A stretch of DNA of 64,000 nt, from the NCBI RefSeq assembly GCF_003965815.1, contig NZ_RXOE01000012.1:62001-126000 (forward strand). Reading direction: 5' to 3'. The stretch is from Variovorax gossypii. GTDB taxonomy: Bacteria > Pseudomonadota > Gammaproteobacteria > Burkholderiales > Burkholderiaceae_C. Of the stretch, positions 1-8,844 are shown piece after piece. The number at the start of each line of letters is the position of its first letter. The first letter of the stretch is position 1. The translations under genes and the position numbers were made by a program. Below the pieces are notes generated by a model, which was given only the letters and a program-made list of their open reading frames with translations, was not told the DNA's origin and searched no databases.

Positions 1-1582
1 CGTCCGCCAGGAGCGCCTGATCCACGAGCGCTACTGCGTCGAGCAGCCTGCCATCGGCAAGCAGGTTGACGACTTGTTGTCTGATGGTGCGAAGCGCTTC
101 TGCACGGGCCAGAACTAACGCGGGCGAGGGCATGGTCCAGACATCGGCCTCCTTGGGCTCGATCTTCAGGATGCCGCCTCCGTAAGCGCGCCCGACCATT
201 TCCGCATGCAGCAGCGTGACTGAGTTCAGGCTCGCCAGCGGCAGGAGCTCGCAGCCGAGTTCCCGGTGCTTGGGTGCGAGGTAGACGCCGTGCACCGAAT
301 TGAGGTGCCGAGCCTTCGCTTCATTGGCTGTGAGCCTGGGCGTGTCTGCGTTCATGCAGGTCAGCAACAGGTCCGCAGCGGGGACCAGCGGCACCTGGTA
401 CCAGGTCTTGCGCACGCGGCACTTGTAGGCCGTATCGACACCGGTGCGATGACCGTCCGCGATGTACGCAGCGGCCTTGGCCGAAGGTGGCGTGCTCGGG
501 TAGAAGAGGAGGGTGGCCTGCCCCTCTCGACCCAGCTTCGTGAGCATGTCGCTCGAAAGCGAGAGACCCCGCAGGTGTGAGCTCCCCGGCGGCGAGAGGC
601 GCAGCAGTTCCTTGGTGTGCAGGCCGAGCTCCTTGGCCCGCTGGGGCGAGAGCGTGAAGTACTTGTTGTTGCCCGTGACGATGCCAAGGGTGGTGTCTCC
701 CCATGTCTCCAGGCTGGTGAAGAGGCCTTCTTTCAGCAGCTTGTGCAGCGGCTCGACGGCCTCGGGGTCGACGAGGCTGGAGGTCCACTTTGCAGCCGGG
801 TCCGTGGGCGTCCAGGTCTGTCCCACGCCCAGCGAGGCGAGCTCTGCCGCGTTCCTGGCTTGTCGGATGGTGGCGTGGTTGGCCGGGCCCTCAAGGTACC
901 CGTCGGCCAGCAGCAGCACGACATCCGCTTCGGCCTCGGGAAAGACCTGCTCGGCAAAGAGCACGAGCTGCACGTCGCGAAAGCGCTCGAAGAGGAAGCG
1001 GCGCACGGGCGCCGCGTAGTTCACCGACAGCAGCTCGGCCGGGAGCACCAGTCCGAGGCGTCCGCCTTGCCCCAGGAACAGGGCAGAGTGGATGGTGAAG
1101 GCGGCCCAGCTGGAGGCAAGGCCGGTGAGCGACACGCCGCCTCGCAGGGCGGCCTCGCGCGAGCGCGCACGGGATTCGCCCGAGAAATCCTGGTAGCGGA
1201 TGTACGGCGGGTTGCCGATGACCGTGTCGTAGACCGGCTCGGGCTCGATCGCGAAGAAGTCGCTCTGCCTCACATTGGCCTGGCCGCCCGCATCAAGCAC
1301 GCGCTGGCGGGCGACCTTTGCACTGTGGGCATGGATCTCGACACCGTCCACGATGGGCTGTGCATCGGAGCCCGGTGCGAGTTCGCGAAGGCGATCCACG
1401 GCTGCGACGAGAAAGGCAGCGTCGCCTGCCGAGGGCTCCATCACGAGGTCGTCTGCCTTTCGGATGGCCCAGTGGGCGATGAACCGGGTGATCTCATCGG
1501 GCGTGAAAAAGGCCCCTCGCTCCTTGCGCAGCGCAGGTGTGTCGTCGGGGTGGATGGAGTGCGCGAGAGTCACCGGGGGCAT
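1..1582 (-). CDS. N6-adenine DNA methyltransferase, runs off the left edge
   Basis: This is a class I SAM-dependent DNA methyltransferase of the N-6 adenine type, as found in restriction-modification systems. About 527 codons are visible and the 3' end lies outside the window. The SAM-binding motif EPSAGDAAF is at residues 49-57 and the catalytic NPPY motif at 124-127. An FFTPDEITRFI stretch precedes motif I, as is usual in this family. I chose the ATG at 1582-1580, giving MPPVTLAHSI. The region after about residue 300 should contain target recognition, but I recognise no nuclease domain in the visible part. A restriction partner, if any, would be to the left. Confidence 0.85.
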   Translation of the reverse strand, partial: MPPVTLAHSIHPDDTPALRKERGAFFTPDEITRFIAHWAIRKADDLVMEPSAGDAAFLVAAVDRLRELAPGSDAQPIVDGVEIHAHSAKVARQRVLDAGGQANVRQSDFFAIEPEPVYDTVIGNPPYIRYQDFSGESRARSREAALRGGVSLTGLASSWAAFTIHSALFLGQGGRLGLVLPAELLSVNYAAPVRRFLFERFRDVQLVLFAEQVFPEAEADVVLLLADGYLEGPANHATIRQARNAAELASLGVGQTWTPTDPAAKWTSSLVDPEAVEPLHKLLKEGLFTSLETWGDTTLGIVTGNNKYFTLSPQRAKELGLHTKELLRLSPPGSSHLRGLSLSSDMLTKLGREGQATLLFYPSTPPSAKAAAYIADGHRTGVDTAYKCRVRKTWYQVPLVPAADLLLTCMNADTPRLTANEAKARHLNSVHGVYLAPKHRELGCELLPLASLNSVTLLHAEMVGRAYGGGILKIEPKEADVWTMPSPALVLARAEALRTIRQQVVNLLADGRLLDAVALVDQALLAD

Positions 1583-1778
1583 TCTATTTTGCAAAGCGCG
1601 CGCACCTTGCTGAGAGGTCTGTCAGGTCGCGGCTTGGAGGCTGGAGACGGGATGCGAGGAGCACTGCCCGCGCTGTGTGGCCATGCACTTGATCCGATCA
1701 TGTCGCGGGTCAGATCATGCGTGCCCATGCCGCCGCGCTCATGCGCTGCGGACAACGCATGAGGCTGTGGGCGATGGT

Positions 1779-2027
1779 CTATCGTGTCTTGTTCGATTGG
1801 GACACCACACTCCCGGCAAGCGTCCTGGTCACCTTGGATGAGTGAGGATTGTCCAGCGCGCGCGAGGCTCGGTCCTCCGTCTTCGCTCCGGTCTGCGCGG
1901 GGCGGCCGCTTTGCCGCAATGCCGAGCCTGCGAGTGAGCGCTGGATGCTACTGGCTGATGCGTTTCCGAGTGTTCTACCGGCGACGGAGGCCACGGTCGG
2001 AGATGTCTGCTTGGTGTTCCTGGACAT
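1779..2027 (-). CDS. Small protein with two internal repeats, unknown function
   Basis: An 82-residue basic, Ser/Ala-rich protein. It contains two copies of a unit of about 24 residues: GRTLGNASASSIQRSLAGSA and SRALDNPHSSKVTRTLAGSV, each followed by a Gln-Ser. A strong ribosome-binding site (AAGGAG) lies 7 bases before the ATG at 2027. The sequence resembles small uncharacterised repeat proteins seen in proteobacteria, so I think it is a real gene. I cannot assign a function. It lies between the methyltransferase and a divergent defence-like operon. Confidence 0.65.
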   Translation of the reverse strand: MSRNTKQTSPTVASVAGRTLGNASASSIQRSLAGSALRQSGRPAQTGAKTEDRASRALDNPHSSKVTRTLAGSVVSQSNKTR

Positions 2028-2346
2028 GCTTGCTCCTTCCCTCCACGCGTACGAAATTGCCGGACGCCTGGAGGTCAGCGTCTGGAGCCTGGCATTTTAT
2101 ACAGCACTATGTATGTGTCCAGTATTCAGTACTACGGTTTTGTTCTCCGGGGGGCCTTGCGTTGATGGGGATTCAAAGTGGGTCGACCATTCAGCAACAT
2201 TCACCACTAGGTGATGCTGACCTTCCGCGCCTCGCTCAGAAATTCCTGTGGACCACTCAAGGAATGCTCTGTCTTCGTTATCATTGATAGAATCATTGAC
2301 TCTTCGAGGCCGGCGCGGCCTCGCCGCTACTCTTGGGGTCTAGGCA
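2028..2346. other. Intergenic region with a direct repeat before the wHTH operon
   Basis: No gene is seen here. The stretch is less GC-rich than its surroundings. TCATTGA occurs twice, at 2281-2287 and 2293-2299, with a 12-base period, about 50 bases before a gene encoding a winged-helix protein. It could be an operator for self-regulation, but that is only a guess from position. No clear ribosome-binding site stands out immediately before the ATG at 2347. Confidence 0.3.
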
Positions 2347-3009
2347 ATGACCAGAACTTGGCAAATTTTCGACCAAATCAACGCATTGACAACTTCTGAG
2401 GGGTCAAATGTTGATCCAAAGGTTGACGCCTGGCTCTCGGCCTTGATGGAACGCATAGCAGATGCATTCCAAAGCATGGGGGTGAGCGGCCTAGGGGAAG
2501 GAGCTCAAGCTGCTCGCCAGGCTTTCGAACGCGTGGACGCCGTGCATCACTTGGATCCAGCTTCACCTGCTTTCGTCGGGGGGCGGCTCGCAGCAGCGGC
2601 GGACTTGCTGGGCTATGCGGCGGCCCGCACGGCGAACTCTGAGGCGGAATCGATCGCTGGGCGCAGCCCTTATGCGGGAATACTGAGCGCGCTTGCCAAA
2701 CACCCGCTTCGCAACGTCGATCTCGCAGCTGAAGTCACCAAGTCGGACGCGGAGATATGTCGCCATCTCAGAAAGCTGCGGGAGCTCGACCTTGTGGCGC
2801 CACAGCGTCGCGGGCGTGAAGTCTTCAATGCGCTGACCCCCATTGGCCGGCTCGCGGTCGAACAAGGTGTTCAGCGCGCACAGCGAGTGCCACTGGAACA
2901 CACCAACGTGATCGACCTTGCTGCCAACCAGGGTTTGCGCCTCAATGCAATCAAACCTGCTGCCAATGTCTCCGGCAGTGAACTGCCTCGCCTGAGTAAT
3001 TCCGCATGA
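2347..3009 (+). CDS. Winged-helix protein, first gene of the ATPase/nitrilase unit
   Basis: A 220-residue protein whose C-terminal half (about 110-175) reads as an ArsR/MarR-like winged helix: a recognition-helix-like SDAEICRHLRKLRELDL, then a wing and APQRRGREVFNALTPIG. The first 100 residues are helical and unrecognised. The gene overlaps the ATPase gene by the four bases ATGA, so the two are probably translationally coupled. I infer it is the regulator or DNA-binding partner of the next two genes. The fold assignment is by eye. Confidence 0.7.
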   Translation: MTRTWQIFDQINALTTSEGSNVDPKVDAWLSALMERIADAFQSMGVSGLGEGAQAARQAFERVDAVHHLDPASPAFVGGRLAAAADLLGYAAARTANSEAESIAGRSPYAGILSALAKHPLRNVDLAAEVTKSDAEICRHLRKLRELDLVAPQRRGREVFNALTPIGRLAVEQGVQRAQRVPLEHTNVIDLAANQGLRLNAIKPAANVSGSELPRLSNSA

Positions 3010-5249
3010 CCTCCAAGGTAACGACGTTCTACTCGTACAAGGGCGGCAGCGGCCGCAGCATGACAATGGCCAACGTCGCCTGGGCGCTGGCCACCAACGG
3101 GGAGAAGGTTCTCACCATCGACTGGGACCTTGAGGCGCCGGGGCTGCATCGGTACTTTCATCCATTCCTGGACGATCCCAGTCAGGCCCGCTACCTGGGG
3201 CTCGTAGATCACATCTGGCGCTATATCTTGGCCTTGGCGGACCCCGAAAAGGCGGATTCCGCAGGCGAACTCGCCCCGGGAGACGAGCTTGTCCAAGAAC
3301 TGCAGCTGCCCCTGGAAGGCCCCGGGTGCCTTCATTTCATCGGTGCGGGCCGCCAGGACGACCACTACAGCGACAAGGTCGGCGGGTTGGATTGGAGCAG
3401 CTTCTACGGGCGCTTCGGCGGGGAGCGTTTCCTAGATTCGTTCATGGCGTGGGCCAAGGAGCGTTACACACACATTCTTATCGATAGCCGTACCGGAGTG
3501 GCAGACACGGCAGGGTTATGCACCACGCAGTTGCCGGATGCACTGGTCATGTGCCTGGTCTACAACCGACAAAGTATCGAGGGAACAGCGGCAGTTGCCC
3601 GCTCGATTGTGCGAACAAGAGCGCAGCGCGGGCAGCCTCGCGTGGAAATGATCATAACCCCCTCACGCGTCGAGGATCGCAGCGCCGTGACATCGGCGCG
3701 GCGTCATTGCGTCGAGTCGCTTCAAGGCATCTTGCGTTTGCCCACCGCGCGGTTGGCGCACGAACTCAGGCGCTCCGAGATCCGTCATTTTCCTTGGTGC
3801 TCGTTCGAGGAAAAGCTTGCGGTCTTTGAGGAAATTCCGGACGACAGCGGCTCGCTGCTGGATGCGATGCACAACCTCGCTGGTCGAATTTCCGAGCGGA
3901 AACTGACGGCCGTGGAGTTGGATCCCGCGATCATTTCTTACTTCTGGCGCCGCGCCGCCTTCGATGATCCGCGCCTTGCGGAACTGGAAGCACTCTCGGG
4001 CGCACCCAACAGTGAGGTCATCGCCAAGCTAACGCACTGGCTTGATGATGCGCTCGATGAACCTCAGGAGCGCACCGATTGGACCGGCGCGCTCGCGCTG
4101 GCCTGCGTTGAACAGGCCAATGCGCTCAACGATACCGATTCGCGCGCTTCGGACTTCTTGAGTGAAAAAGGGTTCGAACTCGCCAAGCGCGCCTATGAAC
4201 AGGATCGCCGTGGCTACCGCATCCGGTTTGCCGCCGCGCTCCAAGGACGTGCAGATCATCTGCAACGCCTCGGGCGCTACGAAGAAGCGCTGCGGGCGGC
4301 TGGCGAGGCAGTAGATATCTACAAGTCCGACGGATCTACAAGCTCCGCATGGCGCCACGCACGCGGATACGAGCGGCTGGCGGAGTTGACACTTGCGTCA
4401 CGAGGCAATGAAGCAGCGCTTCCGCTCTACCAGAAGATGGTCGAGCTCTTCGACAGATTCGAAGATCTCGATGGGTTGCGCGTACCGGCAGGTTTTCTCG
4501 GCGACGCCCTGCGCGCACGTCGTCTCCTGGCGGAGCGCCATGTGCAGGCGGGCGACTACGAGGCCGCCCTGCACGTTCTTGAGCGAGCCATGGCGATCCT
4601 GCGCGGGGGGCGCGAAATGCGAAACAGCCGATCCTCCGAAGCCGCCAACGTGCTTGGTCTGTATGCGGAGGTTGCGGCCGTTGTTCACCCCGAGCGCGCT
4701 CGCGCGATTGTCGAGGAGGTCAAGTCGCTTGCCGCGCACCTGCTCGATGCGCGTGCCTTGACATCCATCCTCGAGCGACGACTGGCCATCGTCGAGACCG
4801 ATGCGCTCGTGCGGCGCAATGACTGGAGCGAAGCACTTGCCGTCATCGAAAAGCTTGAGTTCGAAGATTCGCTGCTGTATCACTCCGCAGATGCGCAGTT
4901 GCCAGAAACTGCGGAAATGCGCGCACTGGCGCTTCTCAAGCTCGGCCGCGCAACCGAGACAGAGGTGTTGCTATCCCAGCTCATCCAGCAAAGTTCACGC
5001 GCACCTTCACCACGCTTGTGCGAGTTGGTGCTCGAGACGATCCGGGCTACAGGCAACCCCCAACTGTTGTATGACCTTGTACTCAAACGCGCTGGCCCTA
5101 ACCAGGAGCCGCACGAGCCGCAATTGCTGAGGCACATGCTCAGTTCCGCCATGGAGTTCATGCCCGAAGACAGGCACCCGGTGCTGATGTTCCTCCAGGA
5201 GACGCTAGAGCGCTCCAGAAGTCGATCACTCTCAACCGGAATGCTTTAA
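3006..5249 (+). CDS. ParA/MinD-like P-loop ATPase with TPR-like C-terminal region
   Basis: A 747-residue protein. The N-terminus carries a deviant Walker A, YKGGSGRSM: signature Lys12 is kept but the usual second Lys is Arg17. IDWDLEAPGLHRYF follows, then a Walker B region LIDSRTGVADTAG. This arrangement is typical of the ATPase half of TPR proteins in actinobacterial FxSxx-COOH systems. Residues from about 380 on are helical repeats (for example LQRLGRYEEALRAAGEAVDI) and read as TPR-like. The gene sits between a winged-helix gene (ATGA overlap) and a nitrilase gene (one base apart). I infer a sensor/switch ATPase in a conflict or signalling system; the function is unproven. Confidence 0.8.
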   Translation: MTSKVTTFYSYKGGSGRSMTMANVAWALATNGEKVLTIDWDLEAPGLHRYFHPFLDDPSQARYLGLVDHIWRYILALADPEKADSAGELAPGDELVQELQLPLEGPGCLHFIGAGRQDDHYSDKVGGLDWSSFYGRFGGERFLDSFMAWAKERYTHILIDSRTGVADTAGLCTTQLPDALVMCLVYNRQSIEGTAAVARSIVRTRAQRGQPRVEMIITPSRVEDRSAVTSARRHCVESLQGILRLPTARLAHELRRSEIRHFPWCSFEEKLAVFEEIPDDSGSLLDAMHNLAGRISERKLTAVELDPAIISYFWRRAAFDDPRLAELEALSGAPNSEVIAKLTHWLDDALDEPQERTDWTGALALACVEQANALNDTDSRASDFLSEKGFELAKRAYEQDRRGYRIRFAAALQGRADHLQRLGRYEEALRAAGEAVDIYKSDGSTSSAWRHARGYERLAELTLASRGNEAALPLYQKMVELFDRFEDLDGLRVPAGFLGDALRARRLLAERHVQAGDYEAALHVLERAMAILRGGREMRNSRSSEAANVLGLYAEVAAVVHPERARAIVEEVKSLAAHLLDARALTSILERRLAIVETDALVRRNDWSEALAVIEKLEFEDSLLYHSADAQLPETAEMRALALLKLGRATETEVLLSQLIQQSSRAPSPRLCELVLETIRATGNPQLLYDLVLKRAGPNQEPHEPQLLRHMLSSAMEFMPEDRHPVLMFLQETLERSRSRSLSTGML

Positions 5250-5250
5250 C

Positions 5251-6726
5251 GTGCTGCCCGGAGAACTGTTCGCAACTCTGTGGCAGCTGATCGAAGCGCA
5301 AGCGCAGGCGGTGATCCTTACCCCATGGCATGGCCGTGCGGCCGTGGAGTGCACAGAGCTCACCAGATTGATTCGCGCATGCCCGGATCCCGCTGTCCCA
5401 GCGGAGGTCCTGGCCTATGTGGAGGGCAAGGCCGTCACGTTCGCAACGACCATTGCCCAGAACAATCGGGATCAACGCGCGTTTGTCGCGATGTGTGCAC
5501 TTGACGATGCGGCCATGGATATCCACCCTGCACGAAAAACCCGCCTTGCGGGTCGCAGCGTCGCGCTGGGCGGGCTACTCGATGAGATGAAGACACGCCG
5601 AACTGTTGAGCATTCTTATGCACACGTGCCCACCATCGGAACCGTGGTCCCCAAAGGTCAGCTGACATCCCGCAGACTGGATGAGGAAAGCGAAACTGCA
5701 AACGGCGCAAATTTAGCGTCCCAGTTCGAGCACCTGACGCTGGTTCCGTCTCACACGATCTACAAGATCGATTTTCTCGTTGTCTCGCCCTATCGGTTTG
5801 GCCTGTCGGATGCAAAGGCGCAGATCGTCGGCGTTGCGCCGGTGGCCGAGGACGCGAACGACCTGACTTTTCGTGCCAGCGCGCGCATCGGACGAGCGTA
5901 CCTCGACGCCCGCCCCACAGACCCCGACGCACTTGCGACAAGACTCACGGACGCCGTCGTAAGCCTCCTGGACCAAGGGGCCGGGGTCATCACTCTGCCG
6001 GAGCTGGTCTCCAGCGACACGGCGCTGGAGAGCCTGAAGAGGCGGTTGAGCGCCCGCGCTGTCGCCCCAGACAACGCGCTCGTGATCTGCGGCAGCGGCT
6101 TGAGCACCGACCCCTGCCCTTCGACCGGACGGCACTTCAATGAGGCCACCGTCATGACAGGCCGCGGCTGGGTCCTCTTTAAGCAGCGCAAGATTCACCC
6201 GTTCAACATGACCGCCACGAGGATGGCGGAATGCTCGGTTGCGCGCGATCCTGCGCACGACGACAAAAGCCACATGGAGGACATCGCGGCGTCCACGACT
6301 CTTACGGTCTGCGACCTGCCCGACCTTGGCCGCGTGATCGTCACGATTTGCGAGGATTTCGAGCAGGAGGCCCCTGCGGGACAGGTTGCCATTGCTACGC
6401 GTCCGGATTGGATTTTCACGCCGGTGCTCGACGTGAGCCAGGAGCCAGGCCGCTGGACTCACCAGCGCAGCATCGAGATTGCCCGCCGAACTCTTTCGCG
6501 CATCGTGGTGACGTCCAGCACGACGCTGACGGTACGACGCAAAGGGGTGGCAAAACTCTCCGATGTCTTGCCTGCCGAGGTCGGCGTCAGCATCCTCTAT
6601 GACGGCTACGCAGGACGCAAGGTCAAGCGCATAGAACCCAGCGCTGACGGCGGTACGCCTCAGGCAGTGAGTGTGCAATGGGATCCGCAAAACTGGGCGG
6701 GTGACGACGTCCAGTTCCGCTTCTAA
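5251..6726 (+). CDS. Nitrilase-fold (carbon-nitrogen hydrolase) protein
   Basis: A 491-residue protein beginning with GTG one base after the previous stop. The first 180 residues are unrecognised. The rest fits the carbon-nitrogen hydrolase fold with a visible Glu-Lys-Cys set: Glu251 in ITLPELVSS, Lys314 in FKQRKIHPF and Cys367 in VTICEDFEQ. This family hydrolyses amides or nitriles, and in some cases glutamine or N-acyl groups. Its fusion to an unknown N-terminal domain and its coupling to a ParA-like ATPase suggest an effector rather than a metabolic enzyme. The substrate cannot be read from sequence. Confidence 0.8.
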   Translation: MLPGELFATLWQLIEAQAQAVILTPWHGRAAVECTELTRLIRACPDPAVPAEVLAYVEGKAVTFATTIAQNNRDQRAFVAMCALDDAAMDIHPARKTRLAGRSVALGGLLDEMKTRRTVEHSYAHVPTIGTVVPKGQLTSRRLDEESETANGANLASQFEHLTLVPSHTIYKIDFLVVSPYRFGLSDAKAQIVGVAPVAEDANDLTFRASARIGRAYLDARPTDPDALATRLTDAVVSLLDQGAGVITLPELVSSDTALESLKRRLSARAVAPDNALVICGSGLSTDPCPSTGRHFNEATVMTGRGWVLFKQRKIHPFNMTATRMAECSVARDPAHDDKSHMEDIAASTTLTVCDLPDLGRVIVTICEDFEQEAPAGQVAIATRPDWIFTPVLDVSQEPGRWTHQRSIEIARRTLSRIVVTSSTTLTVRRKGVAKLSDVLPAEVGVSILYDGYAGRKVKRIEPSADGGTPQAVSVQWDPQNWAGDDVQFRF

Positions 6727-6975
6727 GTGGACCGTAAATTCAGGGGCCAAATGACATTGATCGGGCGAGTAGGAAAAGTTAAGCAACTTTGAATCACCAA
6801 CCGGATTGCAGAAGCTCGGTTGTTGTGCAAGTGCTTGATCTTCTTGGGGTGACAGGGCGTCGAGATTTGAATCCCCACAGTTGGCCAGCAGTCGAAGCGA
6901 TTGACCGTATCCGTCTGTTACGGTAGCTTGCGCTTCACCTCTTCGTTGACCGATTCCCCGGTAGTCGCATCTGCA

Positions 6976-8590
6976 ATGGCTGTCCTGATTCTTGCGTTGA
7001 GCACCTGCGTCGCCCGGATGACCTCGGGCGAGCGTCGATTGGCGGAGCGGCTGCAGCAGAAGCCAACGAAGACTACCTACTGTGGTTCGATGTTCCGATC
7101 GGTCCCAAGCAGCGCCACCCTGACTTCGTCGTGCTGCACCCCAGTCGCGGCTTGCTGATCCTGGAGGCCAAGGATTGGCGTCTGGACACCATCCAGCAGG
7201 CCAGTCGCGGCGATTGGTCGATCGTGCCCGACGGTGTTCCGAAGAGTGTTTCCAACCCGATCGAGCAGGCCCGGCATCAGGCGCTGCAGGTGGTCGACGC
7301 CCTCAAGCGCGATCCGCAGCTGATCCAGCATGAGGGCAAATGGAAAGGCATGCTCACCTTTCCATGGAGTTACTGTGTTGTCTTCACCCGGATCACGCGC
7401 AAGCAGTTCGACGCGGCGGGGCTCGGGAGCGCGATCGAACCCAATTGCGTGGTCTGTTCCGACGAGATGCTGGAGGATGCCGAGCCGGAGTCTTTTCAGG
7501 GCAGGCTCTGGGACATGTTCCCGGTGCTGATGCGCGGCACGCTTTCGCTGCCGTAGATCGATCGGGTGCGATGGAATCTGTTTCCCGAGGTGCGGGTGCC
7601 GCAGCAGGGCGCGCTCTTCGACGATGCGGATGAAAAGGCCACGGTCCCTGATCTTCTGCGCGTGATGGACCTGCAGCAGGAGCAACTCGCGCGCAGTCTG
7701 GGCGACGGCCACCGGGTGATCTACGGTGTGGCGGGCTCCGGCAAGACCATGATCCTGGGGTACCGCGCCGAGTACCTGGCCAAGGCCACCGCGGACGCGC
7801 ACAAGCCCGTGCTCGTGCTTTGCTACAACGAACCGCTGGCGATCAAGCTGCAGGCGACGATGCTGGTCAAGGGGCTGGCCGACCGTGTCCAGGTGCGGCA
7901 TTTCCACAAATGGTGCCGAGACCGGCTCGTGGCGCTCGGCCAGCCGCTGCCGTCCAACGACCTTGCCGTGGGCGCCAAGATGGAGCAGATGGTGCGCAAC
8001 GTCATCAATGGCGTGGATCGCAAGATGATTCCGTCGGGCCAATACTTGGCGGTGCTGATCGACGAAGGCCACGACTTCGCGCCCGAGTGGCTCAAGCTGG
8101 TCACCCAGATGGTTGACCCTGCGACCAACAGCCTACTGCTGCTGTACGACGATGCCCACAGCATCTACGACAAGCGCAGCGGCAAGCCCTTCAGTTTCAA
8201 GAGCGTCGGTGTGCAGGCGCAGGGTCGCACGACCATCCTGAGGATCAACTACCGCAACACTCGTCAGATCCTGCAGACAGACGGCAAGCGCGATGGCCAC
8301 CGAGCTGCTTCGGCCTCAGGAGAAGGACGACGATGGCGTTCCGCTCGTTCAGCCGGTGAGTTGCGGCAGGGAAGGGCCGGAGCCGATCGTCATCGAACTG
8401 CCGAACACCCGTGCGCAGGCCGACCGGATCGCGGGGCTCATGGCGAGCGCGCACAAGACAGTGAACAAGACCCATCTGCTGATCGATCTGCAGAACCGGC
8501 ACCCAGTGCCGGAGGATGTCGCATCATGGATGGGCGCGAATGGTGAGGCTTGGGTCTCGTCTACGGCGAACGCGAGGTGGACCTGATTGC
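6976..8590 (+). pseudogene. Decayed NERD-domain superfamily I helicase
   Basis: This is the remnant of a protein with an N-terminal NERD nuclease domain (DYLLWFDVPIGPKQRHPDF, then GLLILEAKDWRLDTI) and a UvrD-like helicase with Walker A GVAGSGKT and DEGHDFAPEW. At least three lesions are visible: a frameshift at about 7060-7068, an in-frame TAG at 7554-7556 with the same frame continuing into IDRVRWNLFPE, and a frameshift at about 8275-8283 after INYRNTRQIL. The C-terminal helicase half is missing. The bases from 8590 to 8844 may hold further unreadable remnants. Such genes usually belong to defence or DNA-repair islands. Confidence 0.8.
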
Positions 8591-8844
8591 GCCATACATG
8601 GAGCTCGGTGAGCGGGAGACGATCGAGCCTCTGGCACTCGGGCCTATGCCTTAGCTCATTTGCTCGCGAGTGCCTGGCACGAGGGGGCCACCCGCTGCTG
8701 TGGGTTGGGCAAGGAAGAAGGGTGCCGCACGGCTTCAAATGGGACGGCTATGAGCAGGGCACTGTGCGACATGTATGCCCGCGCCGTTCCTGTGCTCCAG
8801 CTACTATCAACTGGGAGAAAAACACCGATACGAGAGAGAAGCTA

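Noticed and set aside
617..1762. 381-codon plus-strand frame at the left end
   Set aside because: It is antisense to the methyltransferase, whose EPSAGD and NPPY motifs are on the minus strand.
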